DNA of 64,000 nucleotides from Sordaria brevicollis (GCA_033439795.1 JAUTDP010000002.1:1550001-1614000); one strand, 5' to 3'; shown: positions 33,965-46,061, counted from the stretch's first letter. Notes: generated by a model from the sequence alone, not told the origin. Numbers and translations: made by a program.

Positions 33965-36295
33965 AGAGTCTGGAGAACTGAAATAGCAAGAGCCCATAAA
34001 TACGGGTGCCCAGCGGTACAATGGATGGAGCTAGAGTTAGAAGTGCAGACCGTTCTTTCCCTCTGTGGGACAACTCAAGCGACAAAACAGAAGCGATGGA
34101 AGGAAGGAACCAAATCCAATTTCTTCCATCGATCTCGATTCTTCCTTTCTTCCCTCCTCCTTCCTCTCTGGCTCGCACTCGCTCATCGCCGCTGGAAATG
34201 GAGTGAAAAACGGCCGAGGGAGCACCCGCTGCCCATCCATCCACCATTGCTCGCCGTCCGTCTCGCACCTCACAGAAAAAAGAATGGGAACCATCGGGAT
34301 CGGTCGCAGGTTGGAAGACAAGCCAGGCAAGCCGATTGGCCCCGTTTGGTCCCGTTTGGGTTGTCGATTGTCGACATGGCCTGACTTTTTTCATGGCGAA
34401 TTTCACTCTTGCGCACGCCGGGCCCTTGGGGGGAATGGATCGCTGCTCTCAGTGAGTAAAGAGGGGAAAAGATCAGTGAGCGAGGTCCGCGAGGCCAATC
34501 GGGGACCCTGGGGTTTTTCTGCCACTCTGCTGGGGTTCTGACGCAGCGTCAACGACTTTGAGCCCATTTGCCCTGAAAATCATGCCACTTTTCGATTTGC
34601 ACAAGTGACGGCCCCACCGCCAAGCCGGCAGTGGCTTGTGGCAACTCGCACGCTGACTGGTCTTCTCTGGGAAATGGCCGTCAGCCTTGCGCTGGAAGGC
34701 TTGTCCATTTGTTCTCACTGTGTTCTAGACCTCCGACCATCAGCCATTTGTTCTGCCAATTGCACCGGCCGCCGACCATCCATCCGTCCACCAAGAACTC
34801 CGTCCATTCTCCGTTCAACACTCCTTCAATTAACGGCTGCTCCATTCCGAAGCTTCATTTTTTTTTTCCGCGCGCCGTTTCTTTCTCGGGCTTCATGATC
34901 CTTGTGCTACGACGACGGCCGAACAGGTAGAACAGGACGGAACAGGGGAGTTTGAAACGGCGACCTAAGAGAGCTTGCCGACCGACTCGACGGGGCGGAA
35001 CGACGGCGTGCCGATAATACTATATACGCGCACTGGGATTGATACTTTCCACGTAAAGAAATCAAAAGCAAGCACAAGACCGCCGAACACGCCGACCGAA
35101 CCGGGAAAGCACGCGATAGTAATGTTTCTTGAGCACGGCACAGCACGGGAACGAACACTCCGGATGATCTCGTGCGGGGGGTACGGCTTCCGTCACAAGC
35201 CAAATCATAGGTATCTCTGTGGTTCCCCGCAAAGAGGGATCGCCGTTTCGATGATGCGTCTTGTCCACGCCCGTTGTACAACCCCCAAACCGGTGAGAGC
35301 TAGGGCGTAGATATCACAACTCCCAAGGATGCCGATCGTATCTGTCCCGCAATCCAGTGCGCTGGAATGCTCGCTCATCGAGATCGACTTCGTATCTTCC
35401 CATCTCTTCACGTGCCGACGATAACCACAACCCATACCCAGCCATCGCACGATGGAAGAAGGTTATAGTACCTTCTGCGCAGCAGGTAGCGACGCTGTGA
35501 ACTTGTGAGGGGGCCGGACATGGAACAAATTTGATATTTTTATATATGTGGTGGAGTTCTCCATCTGCAAGTCATCGAGGATTGGCCACGATCCAAAGGA
35601 GATGAAGAGATTCACCAAATTGTGCAGGCTCGCTTACATACAATCCTTGCCATGTTGCACAAAATGTCTCTCCTCACTGCACCACTTTTGTTTACCTACA
35701 GATAGATCTCTTGTCTTGGCCGATGATGCCCTTCCGGAGATGCTTCCGTCGTGGTCGTATGCGCTCTTGTTTACTGATTTGAGAGATGTCACATACGATA
35801 TCGTCAGTTCCCTTCAAGCGTAATCGAGATCTCTCAAGGAATGATATCAAAGTCCACCAGGTTACCGGGACGACATCCCGTCCCAATACAACAACCCTAA
35901 CCCTCCTGTTCTTTTACGCCCGTACTTTTGCCAAACTGGCGGGCTTTGATGCAACCATGTCTCCACCTTCTCCTTCCGCTTCAACGTTGCCCAGGCAGTC
36001 ACCAATCAACTGCCATCTCGTTGCCCAGCTGATCCCTGACATCCATCAACATCATCGTCAACATTCAGGTTGTCAACCTCACTGATAGACCGATGCGACT
36101 TACAGCAGTCGCTGGATCTTAGGCTCCCGATCAAATTATCGAAAAGACACCAAGAGTGAATCATCCGAAGAACCGGGCGAAACCCTCATCACCACCAAGC
36201 AAACAATCACTGCACGAACAAGTCGAAACCACATCACCACTCATCAACCGTCATCACCTCATCCAACCTTCTCATAACCAGACAGAAACTTCAAA
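33965..36295. other. Region between transposon and atg12
   Basis: 2.3 kb of normal composition without a supported gene. Open frames of 60-170 codons near 33891-34541 overlap on both strands and look random. The last few hundred bases are C/A-rich, typical of a Neurospora 5' leader for atg12. Confidence 0.4.
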
Positions 36296-36879
36296 ATGTC
36301 ATCTCCCACCTCCCCAACCGCCTCCCCCACCCTCTCAGGGCACGACTCACCCAACCTCCCACTAACCATGACCGCTTCAACCGTCCTAATGACCCTACCA
36401 AAGGACGCCGCCTCTGCCCTCGCCGAGGTATCTTCCCTCCCCGAATTCGACCCTGAGAAAAAGGTCGTGATCCGGTTCAAACCCGTCGGCGGATCGGCTC
36501 CTCCGCTGAGGAGAGAGCAGGTTAAAGTCGCTGGCACGGCGAAATTCGAGACCGTGGTGGCGTACGTGAGGAAGAGCTTGAAGGTTAAAGATAGTGAGAG
36601 TGTGTTTTGTTATGTGAATAGCACGTTTGCGCCGGCGCTGGATGAGGTGGTGGGGGGGTTGTGGAGGGTGAGTTTACCTTTCCTGTCCTTGGGGTGGTGA
36701 GGGTGGCAGTCATGCGGTGGCAGTGAAGATGGAGGTGGTGGCCAAGGTGAAAGGGAACGGGATGACGGTTAAAGAGAAGCATATATGAAGATGTGTGCTG
36801 ACAATTTTGATTACAGTGCTTCAAGGATTCTACGAATCAGTTGAATGTTTCCTATTCCATGACGCCGGCTTTTGGGTAA
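36296..36879 (+). CDS. atg12: Ubiquitin-like autophagy protein Atg12
   Basis: Ubiquitin-like modifier conjugated to Atg5 through Atg7 and Atg10; the Atg12-Atg5-Atg16 complex promotes Atg8 lipidation during autophagosome growth. Two exons, 36296-36667 and 36817-36879, 144 aa. A Ser/Pro/Thr-rich N-terminal extension of about 50 residues precedes the ubiquitin fold ([52 protein letters not shown]). The intron (149 bp, GTGCTGACA branch) restores the conserved end [17 protein letters not shown] then MTPAFG, with the obligatory C-terminal Gly144 exposed without processing. Family identity is clear from the FAP motif and terminal glycine. Confidence 0.92.
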
Positions 36880-36952
36880 ATCGTCTCTCGCCCGAGAGGC
36901 GAGACGTTACCCAGAGACTTACAAGAGTCGGATTATACCACTTGTAGACGGT

Positions 36953-37651
36953 ATGAGGCAGGTTATGCTGAGATTATGGCGAGCGTTCGAACTGGAACAC
37001 CCAATAATCTCGGAACTACTTCAGCAAGACACCACGTCCAGACTATCGAAACCCTCGACACCAGCAAAGGCCGCATCATTCAGATTACCAGCATTTGCGA
37101 CATTGCCGGGAGCTAACAAAGACGGATCATGTCAGTTGCGGAGTCATGATGATGGAACTATAGGAGCACAATGGACAGTTTTGGAACTGCAAGGGAATCT
37201 CAATATCCCTGGCAGCCCAGTTGATCTAACTTATGGAAGTTTGGAGGATCACAAGCTGTTGAAGATTGGAAGAATCATGAGGATTCAATCTGGAGGAAGG
37301 CGAGAGGAGGAAACACTACATGTCAAGCCCGTCGGTACCAGCAACACTTCACACCACGCTGAGCGGCCACGGAAAGGTATCAAGGCGATCATCAATTACT
37401 ACATGGCCAGCAACAGGCAACGATATTTACAAACAGCAACAGAATTTTATATACCAAAAAGCCGACCAACCAGGGGTATCCTCCTCCTCTTACACACCAC
37501 CCATCAACCTCACTCCGACCCACGCCTCATTCAGTTCTCACCCTCCCCATCAACCTCCATCGCCTTCGCAGTCATCAACCTCTTCACATCCCCCACAAAC
37601 GCCTCCACCTCCTCCTTGGGCATCGGGTACGTATGCTCCTCCGCCGGATAA
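36953..37651 (+). CDS. Possible Ctf8-like subunit of Ctf18-RFC
   Basis: An open frame whose first ATG is 73 bp behind the atg12 stop. Residues about 70-82 (QWTVLELQGNLNIP) match the signature of Ctf8, the small subunit of the alternative clamp loader acting in sister-chromatid cohesion; YGSLEDHKLLKIGRIMRI and LHVKPVG could be the following Ctf8 strands. Human and yeast Ctf8 are about 120-135 aa, whereas this frame is 232 codons and its last 40 overlap the coding strand of pan-2 in antisense, so the true 3' end probably differs, perhaps through an intron after about 37377 (GTATCAAGG...CAACAG). The similarity is judged by eye from a few motifs; a non-coding atg12 3' UTR remains possible. Confidence 0.4.
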   Translation: MRQVMLRLWRAFELEHPIISELLQQDTTSRLSKPSTPAKAASFRLPAFATLPGANKDGSCQLRSHDDGTIGAQWTVLELQGNLNIPGSPVDLTYGSLEDHKLLKIGRIMRIQSGGRREEETLHVKPVGTSNTSHHAERPRKGIKAIINYYMASNRQRYLQTATEFYIPKSRPTRGILLLLHTTHQPHSDPRLIQFSPSPSTSIAFAVINLFTSPTNASTSSLGIGYVCSSAG

Positions 37652-38859
37652 GCACCCGTCTTGACCTCATCCCTATACGTCTCAATAGCCCTCAACGCCT
37701 CTCCCCAGACATCCCCATACTTCTTCACAAACTTTGGCAAAAACCTCCCCGGAGGGAAGTTTCCCGTCATATCCACCTGCACCAGCACCTGCCCGCTAGT
37801 TCCATTACCCGCCCCAATTCCAATCGTCGGAATCTTGAGCAGACCGGTAATAAAAGCCGCTACCTCCTGCGGCACCGCCTCCACTACTACCGCGAAAGCA
37901 CCAGCCTCCTGAACGGCTAGGGCGTCCCGCAACAGACGCTTGGCGGATTCTTTGGACTTGCCTTGTACGCGGAACCCTCCTAGTGCGTTTTGGCGTTGAG
38001 GGGTCAAGCCGATGTGCGCCAGGACGGGAATACCGGCCGTGGTGATGGCGCGGATGGTGGGCGCCATTTCGGCGCCGCCTTCGAGCTTGACGGCGGACAC
38101 GCGACCTTCTTTGATGAAGCGGATGGCGGTTGAAAGGGCTTGTTGGGGGGAGATTTCGTAGGAGCCCATTGGCATGTCGCCGACCTGGTGGTTGTCAGTG
38201 TTTGTTACATTGGGGTTTGAATGATATGATGTGTATGGAGGAAAGGGGTAGAGAGGACGTAGGGTGGGTGAAGAGAGATGTGCGCAATAGGTCGGTCACA
38301 TGAAAGACAGCATAATATGAGTGGAGTAAACTCATACATAGTCTGGGACTTCTCTCATGGTGAAAAGACAATGGAAGAAAGAGAAATATACCGTAAAAGC
38401 CCTACTACTAGCCCTCGCCACGCTCCGACAGTGCAGCAACATCTCCTCCACCAGCACCTCGCTCGTGTCCTCCATTCCCAAGGCAACCATGGCCAGGCTG
38501 TCGCCCACCAGGATCATGTCCATGCCCGCGTGCTCGGCCACGTGGGCGGAAGGGAAATCGTGCGCCGTGATCATGGTGATCTTCTCGCCCTTTTTGTACA
38601 TGCTCTGCAAGGTGTTGAGCGTCACCTTTTTGCGCGGGGTGGAGGGCGGGAGGCCCATGGGGGAGTGGGAGGAGTGGCGGGTTTGCTGAATCTGGACATG
38701 TTGTTGAGGTTGGTGATGATGCTGCAGTGGTGTGATGAGAGATGCAGTGCGCAGGAGAACTGGTTGTGTACTGCTAGCCCTGCTACTCCGGGATAAAGCA
38801 GAACGAGAGGTGGAATAAGACCTCCGGAATACTGAAGAGGTTACTACTTGCTTGTGCAT
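37531..38859 (-). CDS. pan-2: Ketopantoate hydroxymethyltransferase
   Basis: 3-methyl-2-oxobutanoate hydroxymethyltransferase (PanB), which transfers the methylene-THF one-carbon unit to ketoisovalerate, first committed step to pantothenate and CoA. Two exons on the minus strand: 38859-38392 and 38184-37531; 373 aa. Residues 1-70 are basic, Ser-rich and acid-free, a mitochondrial targeting sequence. The TIM-barrel core begins KKVTLNTLQSMYKKGEKITM; metal and substrate motifs are visible: MILVGDSLAMV, VGDMPMGSYE across the 207-bp intron, AVKLEGG, HIGLTPQ, VVVEAVP and IGIGAGN. Neurospora pan-2 is, from memory, the gene for this step. It converges on the Ctf8-like frame. Confidence 0.92.
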
Positions 38860-41343
38860 CGTGGTTGGCTTATAAGTGATATAGGCCGTCTATATATACA
38901 AGTCCTGAGTCGTGACTGGGTGGTATAAGGTGTAGTGTATGGTGTAAATGATGTACCGGTCTAGAAAATACGCAATGCGGATGAAGAAAAGGTACAAGTG
39001 AAGAGACTTTTGGATGCAGAGACGATGCAAAGTTTTCCCCAAACTTTGATGTTGATGCTGATGAATGTGAGGCAGAAATAAAGTGATTTTTGAGAAAAAG
39101 GAAGATGAATTGTCAAAAGTTCTATGTACATGGCTGCGGCAATTTTGCAGCGGGCTCACCCTTTTTATTTGTGAATAGCCATGATGGTTTTTGCTGCGTA
39201 TAATTGAGTATATCTCACAAATTTCTTGGTGTTGCTGCCGTTCCGCCAAGGAGTGTCAAAGTCAGGGGACTTGAATGGGGACCCGCCGGCTTGTTCGGTC
39301 GTTCGGGGAAAGAAATCCACTTTATCCACTGTTCAAAAGAATTGATTGGTTGAATGCGGTCGTGTGCCTGGAGCCGAGGCATCGGCGCGGCGACTGTCGA
39401 CCGACACTCACTGCCAGGACTGCACTAACAATTTTTGACACTTTGGGGAAAAGTGACAATCGCAAGAACCTTGATGCCCCGGAATGAGGTTGAAAGCAGT
39501 CCGCCGACGGACCAACGAGGAGCATTGAACTCCTGGCGAACAACCATACAATGAGGGTCTACACACTCATGTAAGCCTATATATAGCCTGTATTTATCCT
39601 GTTGAGAAGCGAAGGAGAATCTTTTGCGCCGTGTCAGCAATTGGGGCTTCATGCAACCACTTTAAACCCGCCGACGTTGGCTTCGGATGAGATCGTGAAG
39701 TGCGGGGGACGCATGTCCGTTGTTCTTCAGCCCTAGCACATGGCTTTTCCATATGTACCGTGGTCTGGAGCCGAAAATGTGATGCTTGATCTGCGTTATG
39801 TGGTTGATTTAGGATATCAGATGAACTCGTTCATATCCATTTTATAACGATCAATCCCTTTCGTCGAAAGTGATCTGTTTCATCACCAAACCACAGGCAG
39901 CCGGCCGCGATGCTGTTCCTATCCGGATATGACACCGTCGTTCAGAGAGAGCGCGTGACCCGTGTACCTGGTCGCTGGTTAACCGCCATCACCAACCAGA
40001 CTAAACTGTCTTTTGTTAGTGCTTCCGTTTCCCCAGACTTCCCCGCCATTCACGGTGATTCTTGACGCCGGATCGCCGGAGACCATTGTGTGTCCGCGAG
40101 GCCCGTGGTGGGTGACGGTATCCGATGAGTTACGGGGTTGATCGACATGTTTCTTCATTAGCACCCACACACCCACACACACTATCGATAAGATCAGGGG
40201 AATCTCCAGGTTGGATCTGAGTCAACTCTTGTGTTGCCCTGCCTCCAGATTCAATCCATATATGGGTGTCACGCCCATTTCCCAAAATGCTCTCATTATT
40301 CTTTGTGAGCCGTTGGTGTTGGTGTTGGTTTTTGTGTTGTTCGTTGGTGACCGGATTTGGCTGGAGACAAAGCAAACAGGTGCGGTTGTATCTGTTGGTG
40401 CGACGTTCCGCTCAGATTTGAAGACCGTTGACTGCCCCAACTTGTTGAATGGGATTCCCGGAATAACACCAGAAGTGTGTCATTGGCAGTTCGCTCCTTG
40501 AAGATGAGGTTCAACGTGTTGGTGATGAGCCGTGTAAGACGGGATGAGAGTGCTGGAGTCCATCTGCCCGACTAGTCCTCGTGTCGTGTCTGTGAAACTT
40601 GAAATACCCCAAACCGAAAGTGTGCAGTTCATGATCACTATATTATGTCCGGAAAGAGCTCGTTACGCAGAGGGACGATATAATTGCCCGGAACTTTTGA
40701 GGCACAAGGAACGACTGACCGCCAATGGATCCTTATCGCTTCCTTCAGCGCATGACTTTCCCCACTTTCAGCCTCTTATCATTCGCTCCCGGCCGGCAAA
40801 TGCCCTCAAATGCCCCCCTGGCACACTGCCACTCTGAGGAGATCAGCGCCGTACGGTAAGCCTGACGTCGTGGACGATCGTCGCTAGTGGTAGCTGCTGC
40901 GGGCGGGACCAAAACGTGAGTGTGACTTATCTAAACCGGCGCCTTCCTTCCATCCCATTCATCCAACTTAATCTTTCCCATTTCTTCCCGACTTTCTCAA
41001 GTATTGAACCCAAACGACTCCAAGAATTTTTCGCCATTTGATCCGACATCCAACAACCAGAAATACCAGCTTCAGTTCCCATATCGAGCATCACTCGTTG
41101 AGATTATCAGCGCCCTTATCTGATCCCGCTCAAGCATCCAACGCATACATCTCGCCACCATCTACACGATCCAACTGCCTGCTTCCCACGTTCTGCAGAT
41201 CTTTGCATCTGGAAGCAGCATACACTGCCGGATCATTTACGCATCCGCGTCTCAATTTATTCGGATAACGCGACATCGCGAATCGAGATATCATTCATTC
41301 TTAACACCCTTCAAGGACCGAGAGCCGGTTCAAGACAGACAAC
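38860..41343. other. Divergent intergenic region (pan-2 / ubc8)
   Basis: About 2.5 kb with promoters of pan-2 and ubc8. Only short, unconserved frames. The final 350 bp before ubc8 are C/T- and A-rich like Neurospora leaders. Short runs of CACACACC occur at about 40160. Confidence 0.4.
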
Positions 41344-42501
41344 ATGAGTTCCCCACGTCGCCGTATCGAGACGGATGTAAGTTGCGATTGCCTTAACACT
41401 CAACTTGAAATCAAAGAATGCATGCTGACATGTACATACGTATAATAGGTCATGAAGATGTACGATTTCCCTCCTCCATAATCCAACTTATACTCAATAT
41501 CACGAGCGCACGGTTAACTCGATCGATATAACAGGCTTATGAGCGACTATGAAGTCACGTTGGTAAACGATAACAGTATGGAACATCCCTCTGTCCAAGT
41601 TTCCTTTGAAATATCGTACAGCCGGTTGCGGAGCGCTAACACCTTGTTTGCAGTGTAAGCTGCGATGCGAACTCACTCGAGCTGAGACGAAAGGCATACC
41701 TGACAATTCAACAGGCAGGAATTCTATGTGAAGTTCAAGGGGCCCGCCGAAAGTATGTCACCTCGAAACACTACATCCCTCATCACGAACCCCTCGAGTT
41801 GTTGATGTGCGCCTGGTTTCATGCAGTTACTAACACCGTGTTTTCCCTGCAGCACCCTTCGAAGGCGGCATCTGGAAAGTCCGCGTCGAGCTTCCCGATC
41901 AGTATCCGTACAAGTCCCCGAGCATTGGCTTCGTGAACCGAATCTTCCATCCAAACATTGACGAGCTGTAAGTGGGGACCATGATTTGAAATGATCGCAC
42001 CATCCGGATATACAATCACACAATTCATGGGCAGGCTGTGGTTCGCTGAGCGGACCGAGGGGTGCAAGCTTAGCATCGTGAAGAGACATGGGCTAACCGA
42101 ATACACCGCACACCAGATCCGGATCAGTCTGCCTCGACGTCATCAACCAAACGTGGTCGCCAATGTTCGATATGATTAACATTTTCGAAGTGTTCCTGCC
42201 TCAGCTCCTGCGTTACCCAAACCCTACCGATCCTCTCAACGGAGAGGCGGCTGCCATGTTGCTTCGAGAGCCCAAGAACTACGAGAACAAGGTGAAGGGT
42301 ATGTTCACAAGAGGGAATGCGTTGGATTGGAATGTAGGAGGATACTGACGTGCACTCGCAGAATACGTTCAGAAGTACGCGAGTAAGGACGCGGCGGACG
42401 AGGCGGATGCAGAAAGCGAAGACGACGGCGAACTCTCCTCAGTGGCCAGTTTCGACGATGAAGACGACGAGGGGGCCGCCGGTAAGATGGACGACGTCTA
42501 A
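41344..42501 (+). CDS. ubc8: Ubiquitin-conjugating enzyme E2, Ubc8/UBE2H type
   Basis: E2 of the Ubc8/UBE2H class, partner of the GID/CTLH ligase that degrades gluconeogenic enzymes. My model has eight exons: 41344-41376, 41449-41459, 41535-41575, 41654, 41715-41752, 41853-41967, 42117-42298, 42362-42501; 186 aa. It reads [54 protein letters not shown], then the active-site Cys85 in [15 protein letters not shown], and an acidic tail ending KMDDV, all as in the family. Exon 2 is 11 nt and exon 4 a single T, needed to build the Met29 codon (A+T+G). Every intron has a GT donor and AG acceptor, most with CTAAC/CTGAC branch sites. The family call is certain, the one-base exon is inferred. Confidence 0.93.
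41654..41654 (+). other. ubc8: Putative one-nucleotide exon of ubc8
   Basis: A single T stands between a strong acceptor (branch GCTAAC, then TTGTTTGCAG ending 41653) and a strong donor (GTAAGC from 41655). It is flanked by introns of 78 and 60 bp. Including it yields the conserved N-M-Q-E-F; skipping it, by joining 41575 directly to 41715, gives a shift with TGA after a few codons. Recursive splicing at this point would have the same product. Confidence 0.65.
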
Positions 42502-43715
42502 GTCGACTTTGTTTTTCCGTTACTTCGTCACTTCGCATTGATTAGCGAAAGGAGTTATTTGGGGGGCGTTTTAAGTGCCTCTGGTTTGGACCGGCGTTGA
42601 ATACGGTCCTCTTGGGCTGGGTCGTTTTGGGCAATGTTAGGTCACTCACTTGGTTTTAATCTCCTCTCGTTTAGGGCTGCTTATACACCACATTTTTTGT
42701 GGGTTTAATACCACCGTCAGCGTTCTATTACAATTTCTTTAATATGGACCAGAGGAAAAGGTAGTGGCGTGTCTGGGTTGATTATACCAAACCGTGCTTT
42801 TTAGTTGCTTGATCATTTACCTCGCGATCTTCGTCGCACGCGACATTGAGTCCTTTTACTCTCATCCTAACGTAACATTCCAAAGCATCAAACACACCCA
42901 TCGTGCCCAAGGGGGCAAGTCAACGGAGATAATCAACGCCAAGAAGTCTCAACGTCACGAGCTTCTTTCCGTGTTCGTCGTTTTCCGCTTTTGCGGCTCC
43001 CCGCAGTTACATCCAAACGAAGGTAGTCTTCGCCAAACAGGACACTCAAGTCAGACACTAGTATCGGACAATTTGGAGAAGGCCTTAGACCCCCGTTCGG
43101 CACCAAAACATGGCTATTTATCCGCAAATGGGAGTCCTTACACGATTCGCGCGTTTCAACTTTTGAGCCAGTTTCACTCCCCGTCCCCGCTTCCACAGCA
43201 GAATTACCGGCCCTAAGGCTACTTTGGGGATCTCTTCCATTGTTCCGCGGACACCAAGGAGGGATGGATCCCCGGTTGATGGAAAGCAAGATCGATTAGC
43301 GCGGAGGTTTTTGAGGTCTTGGATGCAAGCGATGTTACGCATATCATGATCACAAGCTATGGAGTTTGCGTGGTCTTGAGATTAGCGCTCCAAGCAGATC
43401 ATGGGGAGATATGAAAGAGATCCACCAATCCGGTACCGTGGATGTGTGTATGCTGGTTGGGAGTGATGGCTTCTGGTTCCTTTTTGGGGTTGAGGCGGGA
43501 CTTTGAGGAGGGTGAGGTGGTGGAAATTTCGTGATCCTTGGAGGATGCCGAGGAAGTCCTCCAAAGAGTTCGGCTAGGCCTTCCCAGAGAGAGTCCCAAG
43601 CTGTAGGTATATGACTCCCGATCCCATCACTTTATTCTAACTTCACATGCCCTCCTGCCATCCTGTTAACCACCTCCCACATCCTACCGACTCCCTCGAG
43701 TCGAGTATCACTACC
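42502..43715. other. Intergenic region (ubc8 / pectinesterase)
   Basis: 1.2 kb containing the ubc8 3' UTR and the pectinesterase promoter. A 140-codon frame at 42794-43216 has no family features and I do not support it. Confidence 0.4.
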
Positions 43716-45079
43716 ATGAAGTCCTCCCTCCTCCTCTCCCTCCTCTCCCTCTTCTCTTCAACCCTCGCCGCATCCCGCACCTTCCCCCCATCCTCCTCCT
43801 GCCTCACCGTCGGTTCCGGCCGCCAATACACCACCATCCAATCCGCCATCAACGCCCTCTCCACCACTTCTTCTGGGTCTCAATGCATCTTCATCTACCC
43901 CGGCACTTACCGCGAACAAGTCCTCATCCCCTCGCGCTCCGCCCAGTTATCCATTTACGGATCAACAACTTCCACGCTTACCTACTCTTCCAACTCCGTC
44001 ACCATCATTTCCTCCAAGTCGCAAGCAGATGGACTGAGTAATGACGAAACGGCTACACTGAGGGTGAAAGCCAAGGGGACAAAGCTGTATAATCTGAATG
44101 TGGAAAATGGGTACGGGAAGGGAAGTCAGGCGGTGGCGTTGAGTGTGTATGCGGAGGGGGTGGGGGTTTATGGGTGTGCTCTCAAAGGGTTTCAGGATAC
44201 GGTTTTGGCGCAGGAGGGGGCGCAGTTGTATGCTCGGTAAGTTGTATTGTTTTGGGCCTCTGTGGTAGCTACGGCGGGGTGGGTTTTCCGGCTCGAAAAC
44301 TTGAGTGAAGAGAGGTGGAGGGACAAGATGGAAAAGGGAGAAGTGGAATGTGCAAAGAATATTGGAAGGAGAATGAAGCTCTGGAAATCCGCCAAGGTAT
44401 AAGAGATGGGAAGATAGAAGGGGGCTGCGATTGAAGGGAGGGAGACGAGGATAAAGAGAGAGACTGCGAAGAATGAGAACGAAACGAGTGACTAACATGC
44501 TCAAACACAGAACCCTAATCCAAGGGGCAACGGACTTCATCTTCGGCCAACGAGCCCCCGCCTGGTTCGAGAAGTGTGACATCAAGGTCGTCGCCAACAG
44601 TATTGGCTATATCACCGGTACGTTCCCTCTTCTCCCACCACCTTATCCCATCTGTCTCTTCCATTCATGTTCCACGTTTTCACTAGGCTGACCTTGTTCT
44701 CCACCATTCAGCTTCAGGAAGAGACAGCTCCAGCAACCCAAACAACTACGTCTTCAACTCCTGCACCATCTCCGCCGCCGCCGGACAATCTGTTTCTGCG
44801 GGTGCTTACTACCTCGGTCGTCCCTGGCGAGAGTACGCCCGCGTGACGTTCCAGAAGACGAGCATGACGAACGTTATCAACCCCGCGGGCTGGAAGATTT
44901 GGAACACGGGGGATGAGAGGACTAGCAATGTCCAGTTCACGGAGTATGCTAATACCGGTGCCGGAGCTAGCGGGACGAGGGCGAGTTTTAGTAAGAAGTT
45001 GGGGAGTGCGGTTCAGATTCAAAGTGTTTTGGGAAGTTCGTATGCGTCGCAGGCGTACTATGATGCGTCGTATATGTGA
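43716..45079 (+). CDS. ce8-1: Secreted pectin methylesterase, CE8
   Basis: Removes methyl groups from homogalacturonan, opening pectin to lyases and polygalacturonases. Three exons, 43716-44236, 44511-44617, 44712-45079; 331 aa. Signal peptide about 1-18 (MKSSLLLSLLSLFSSTLA). The right-handed beta-helix motifs are in order: YTTIQSAINAL, GTYREQV, QAVALSVYAEGVGVYGC, GFQDTVLA with catalytic Asp161, GATDFIFG with catalytic Asp182, and YYLGRPWREYARV carrying the substrate Arg. The first intron (274 bp) is long and Pu-rich and has a GACTAAC branch; the second is 94 bp. ATG 43716 is preferred over upstream in-frame ATG 43647 because it starts directly at the signal peptide. The symbol follows the single CE8 gene I recall in Neurospora. 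Confidence 0.92.
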
Positions 45080-46061
45080 GAAGAGTGGAAAAAGGAGGCT
45101 TTCATTGGGTCAGTTAGGAAAGGCGAGAGGGGATGGTTGACGTGATGCCGTGAGGAAGCAAGAAACGGGAAAGGGGAGAAAAAGAGCATGACGAGTTTTC
45201 TAGTCAACTACAAAAAGGTCTGAAGTTAGTTCATCCAAGGTTCCGAAACCCAAAACAACTGGTGGAAGCAACTCAAATGATGCAGAGCGGGTGGTAAAGA
45301 CAACGAAGAGAGAGACAGTTGACGGAGGTGTCAATGAACGAGACCAGGTCAGGACGCTTATATACCCACCTTATATATCGTTCAGACGAAAACAATATGT
45401 ATGAGGCCTGTTCCTGTCCAACTCTGCGTCGTTTGTATGCCTATCCACCTGCCGATATATCGGGCCCGGCCCGGTCCGACACCCCACTGTACCCCCACCG
45501 GGAGCCCGGGACGGGCCTCGGCCCCACTTGTCCGGACACATCCAATCCCGGTCTTCCCATCATGCCCGAGTTTTGGCGGACTTCACGGGGCTCTTGAAGC
45601 TGTGGGTTTGTTTCGAAAATCATGACGGGCATTGAGATATATTCCATCTGGACGGCCTTTTCCTTGCATTCTCCGAGTTCACGCTGAGAAGGGCGGGGCG
45701 GGGTTCGTCGACGAAGACGGGAGCGGGCAGATTAGTGCGGGGAAAGATGGAAACACCACACATCATTGGTGTTCAACATCATGGATTGATTTTTGAGAAT
45801 CTGACTTACCTCCACTTCATCCTATTTCCTAGCATCTCTGCACAAATCCCAAAGTCCAAAACCCATCACATCGCGACACGCAACACTGTCGTCGATCATT
45901 AGTTCTAGGGCCCTTTTCAAGAGCATAACGTCATCGTGGTCCCGAGATCATTCACCTCGCTCCCGCTCTCGTTCTCAACTATTCTGTCTCAACCACGACT
46001 TCCCTCGAAATCCATCCTCAAACTCTTACCAAGCCTATCTTTCGATTTTGATCGACTCCAA
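45080..46061. other. Intergenic region (pectinesterase / sirtuin)
   Basis: About 1 kb with the pectinesterase 3' UTR and sirtuin promoter. The frame preceding the sirtuin ATG is open back to a GTG at 45936 but has no ATG. GC-rich patch at about 45460-45540. Nothing else seen. Confidence 0.4.

Noticed and set aside
42794..43216. 140-codon plus-strand ORF
   Set aside because: In ubc8 3' sequence, no homologous motif, and no intron or codon-bias support.
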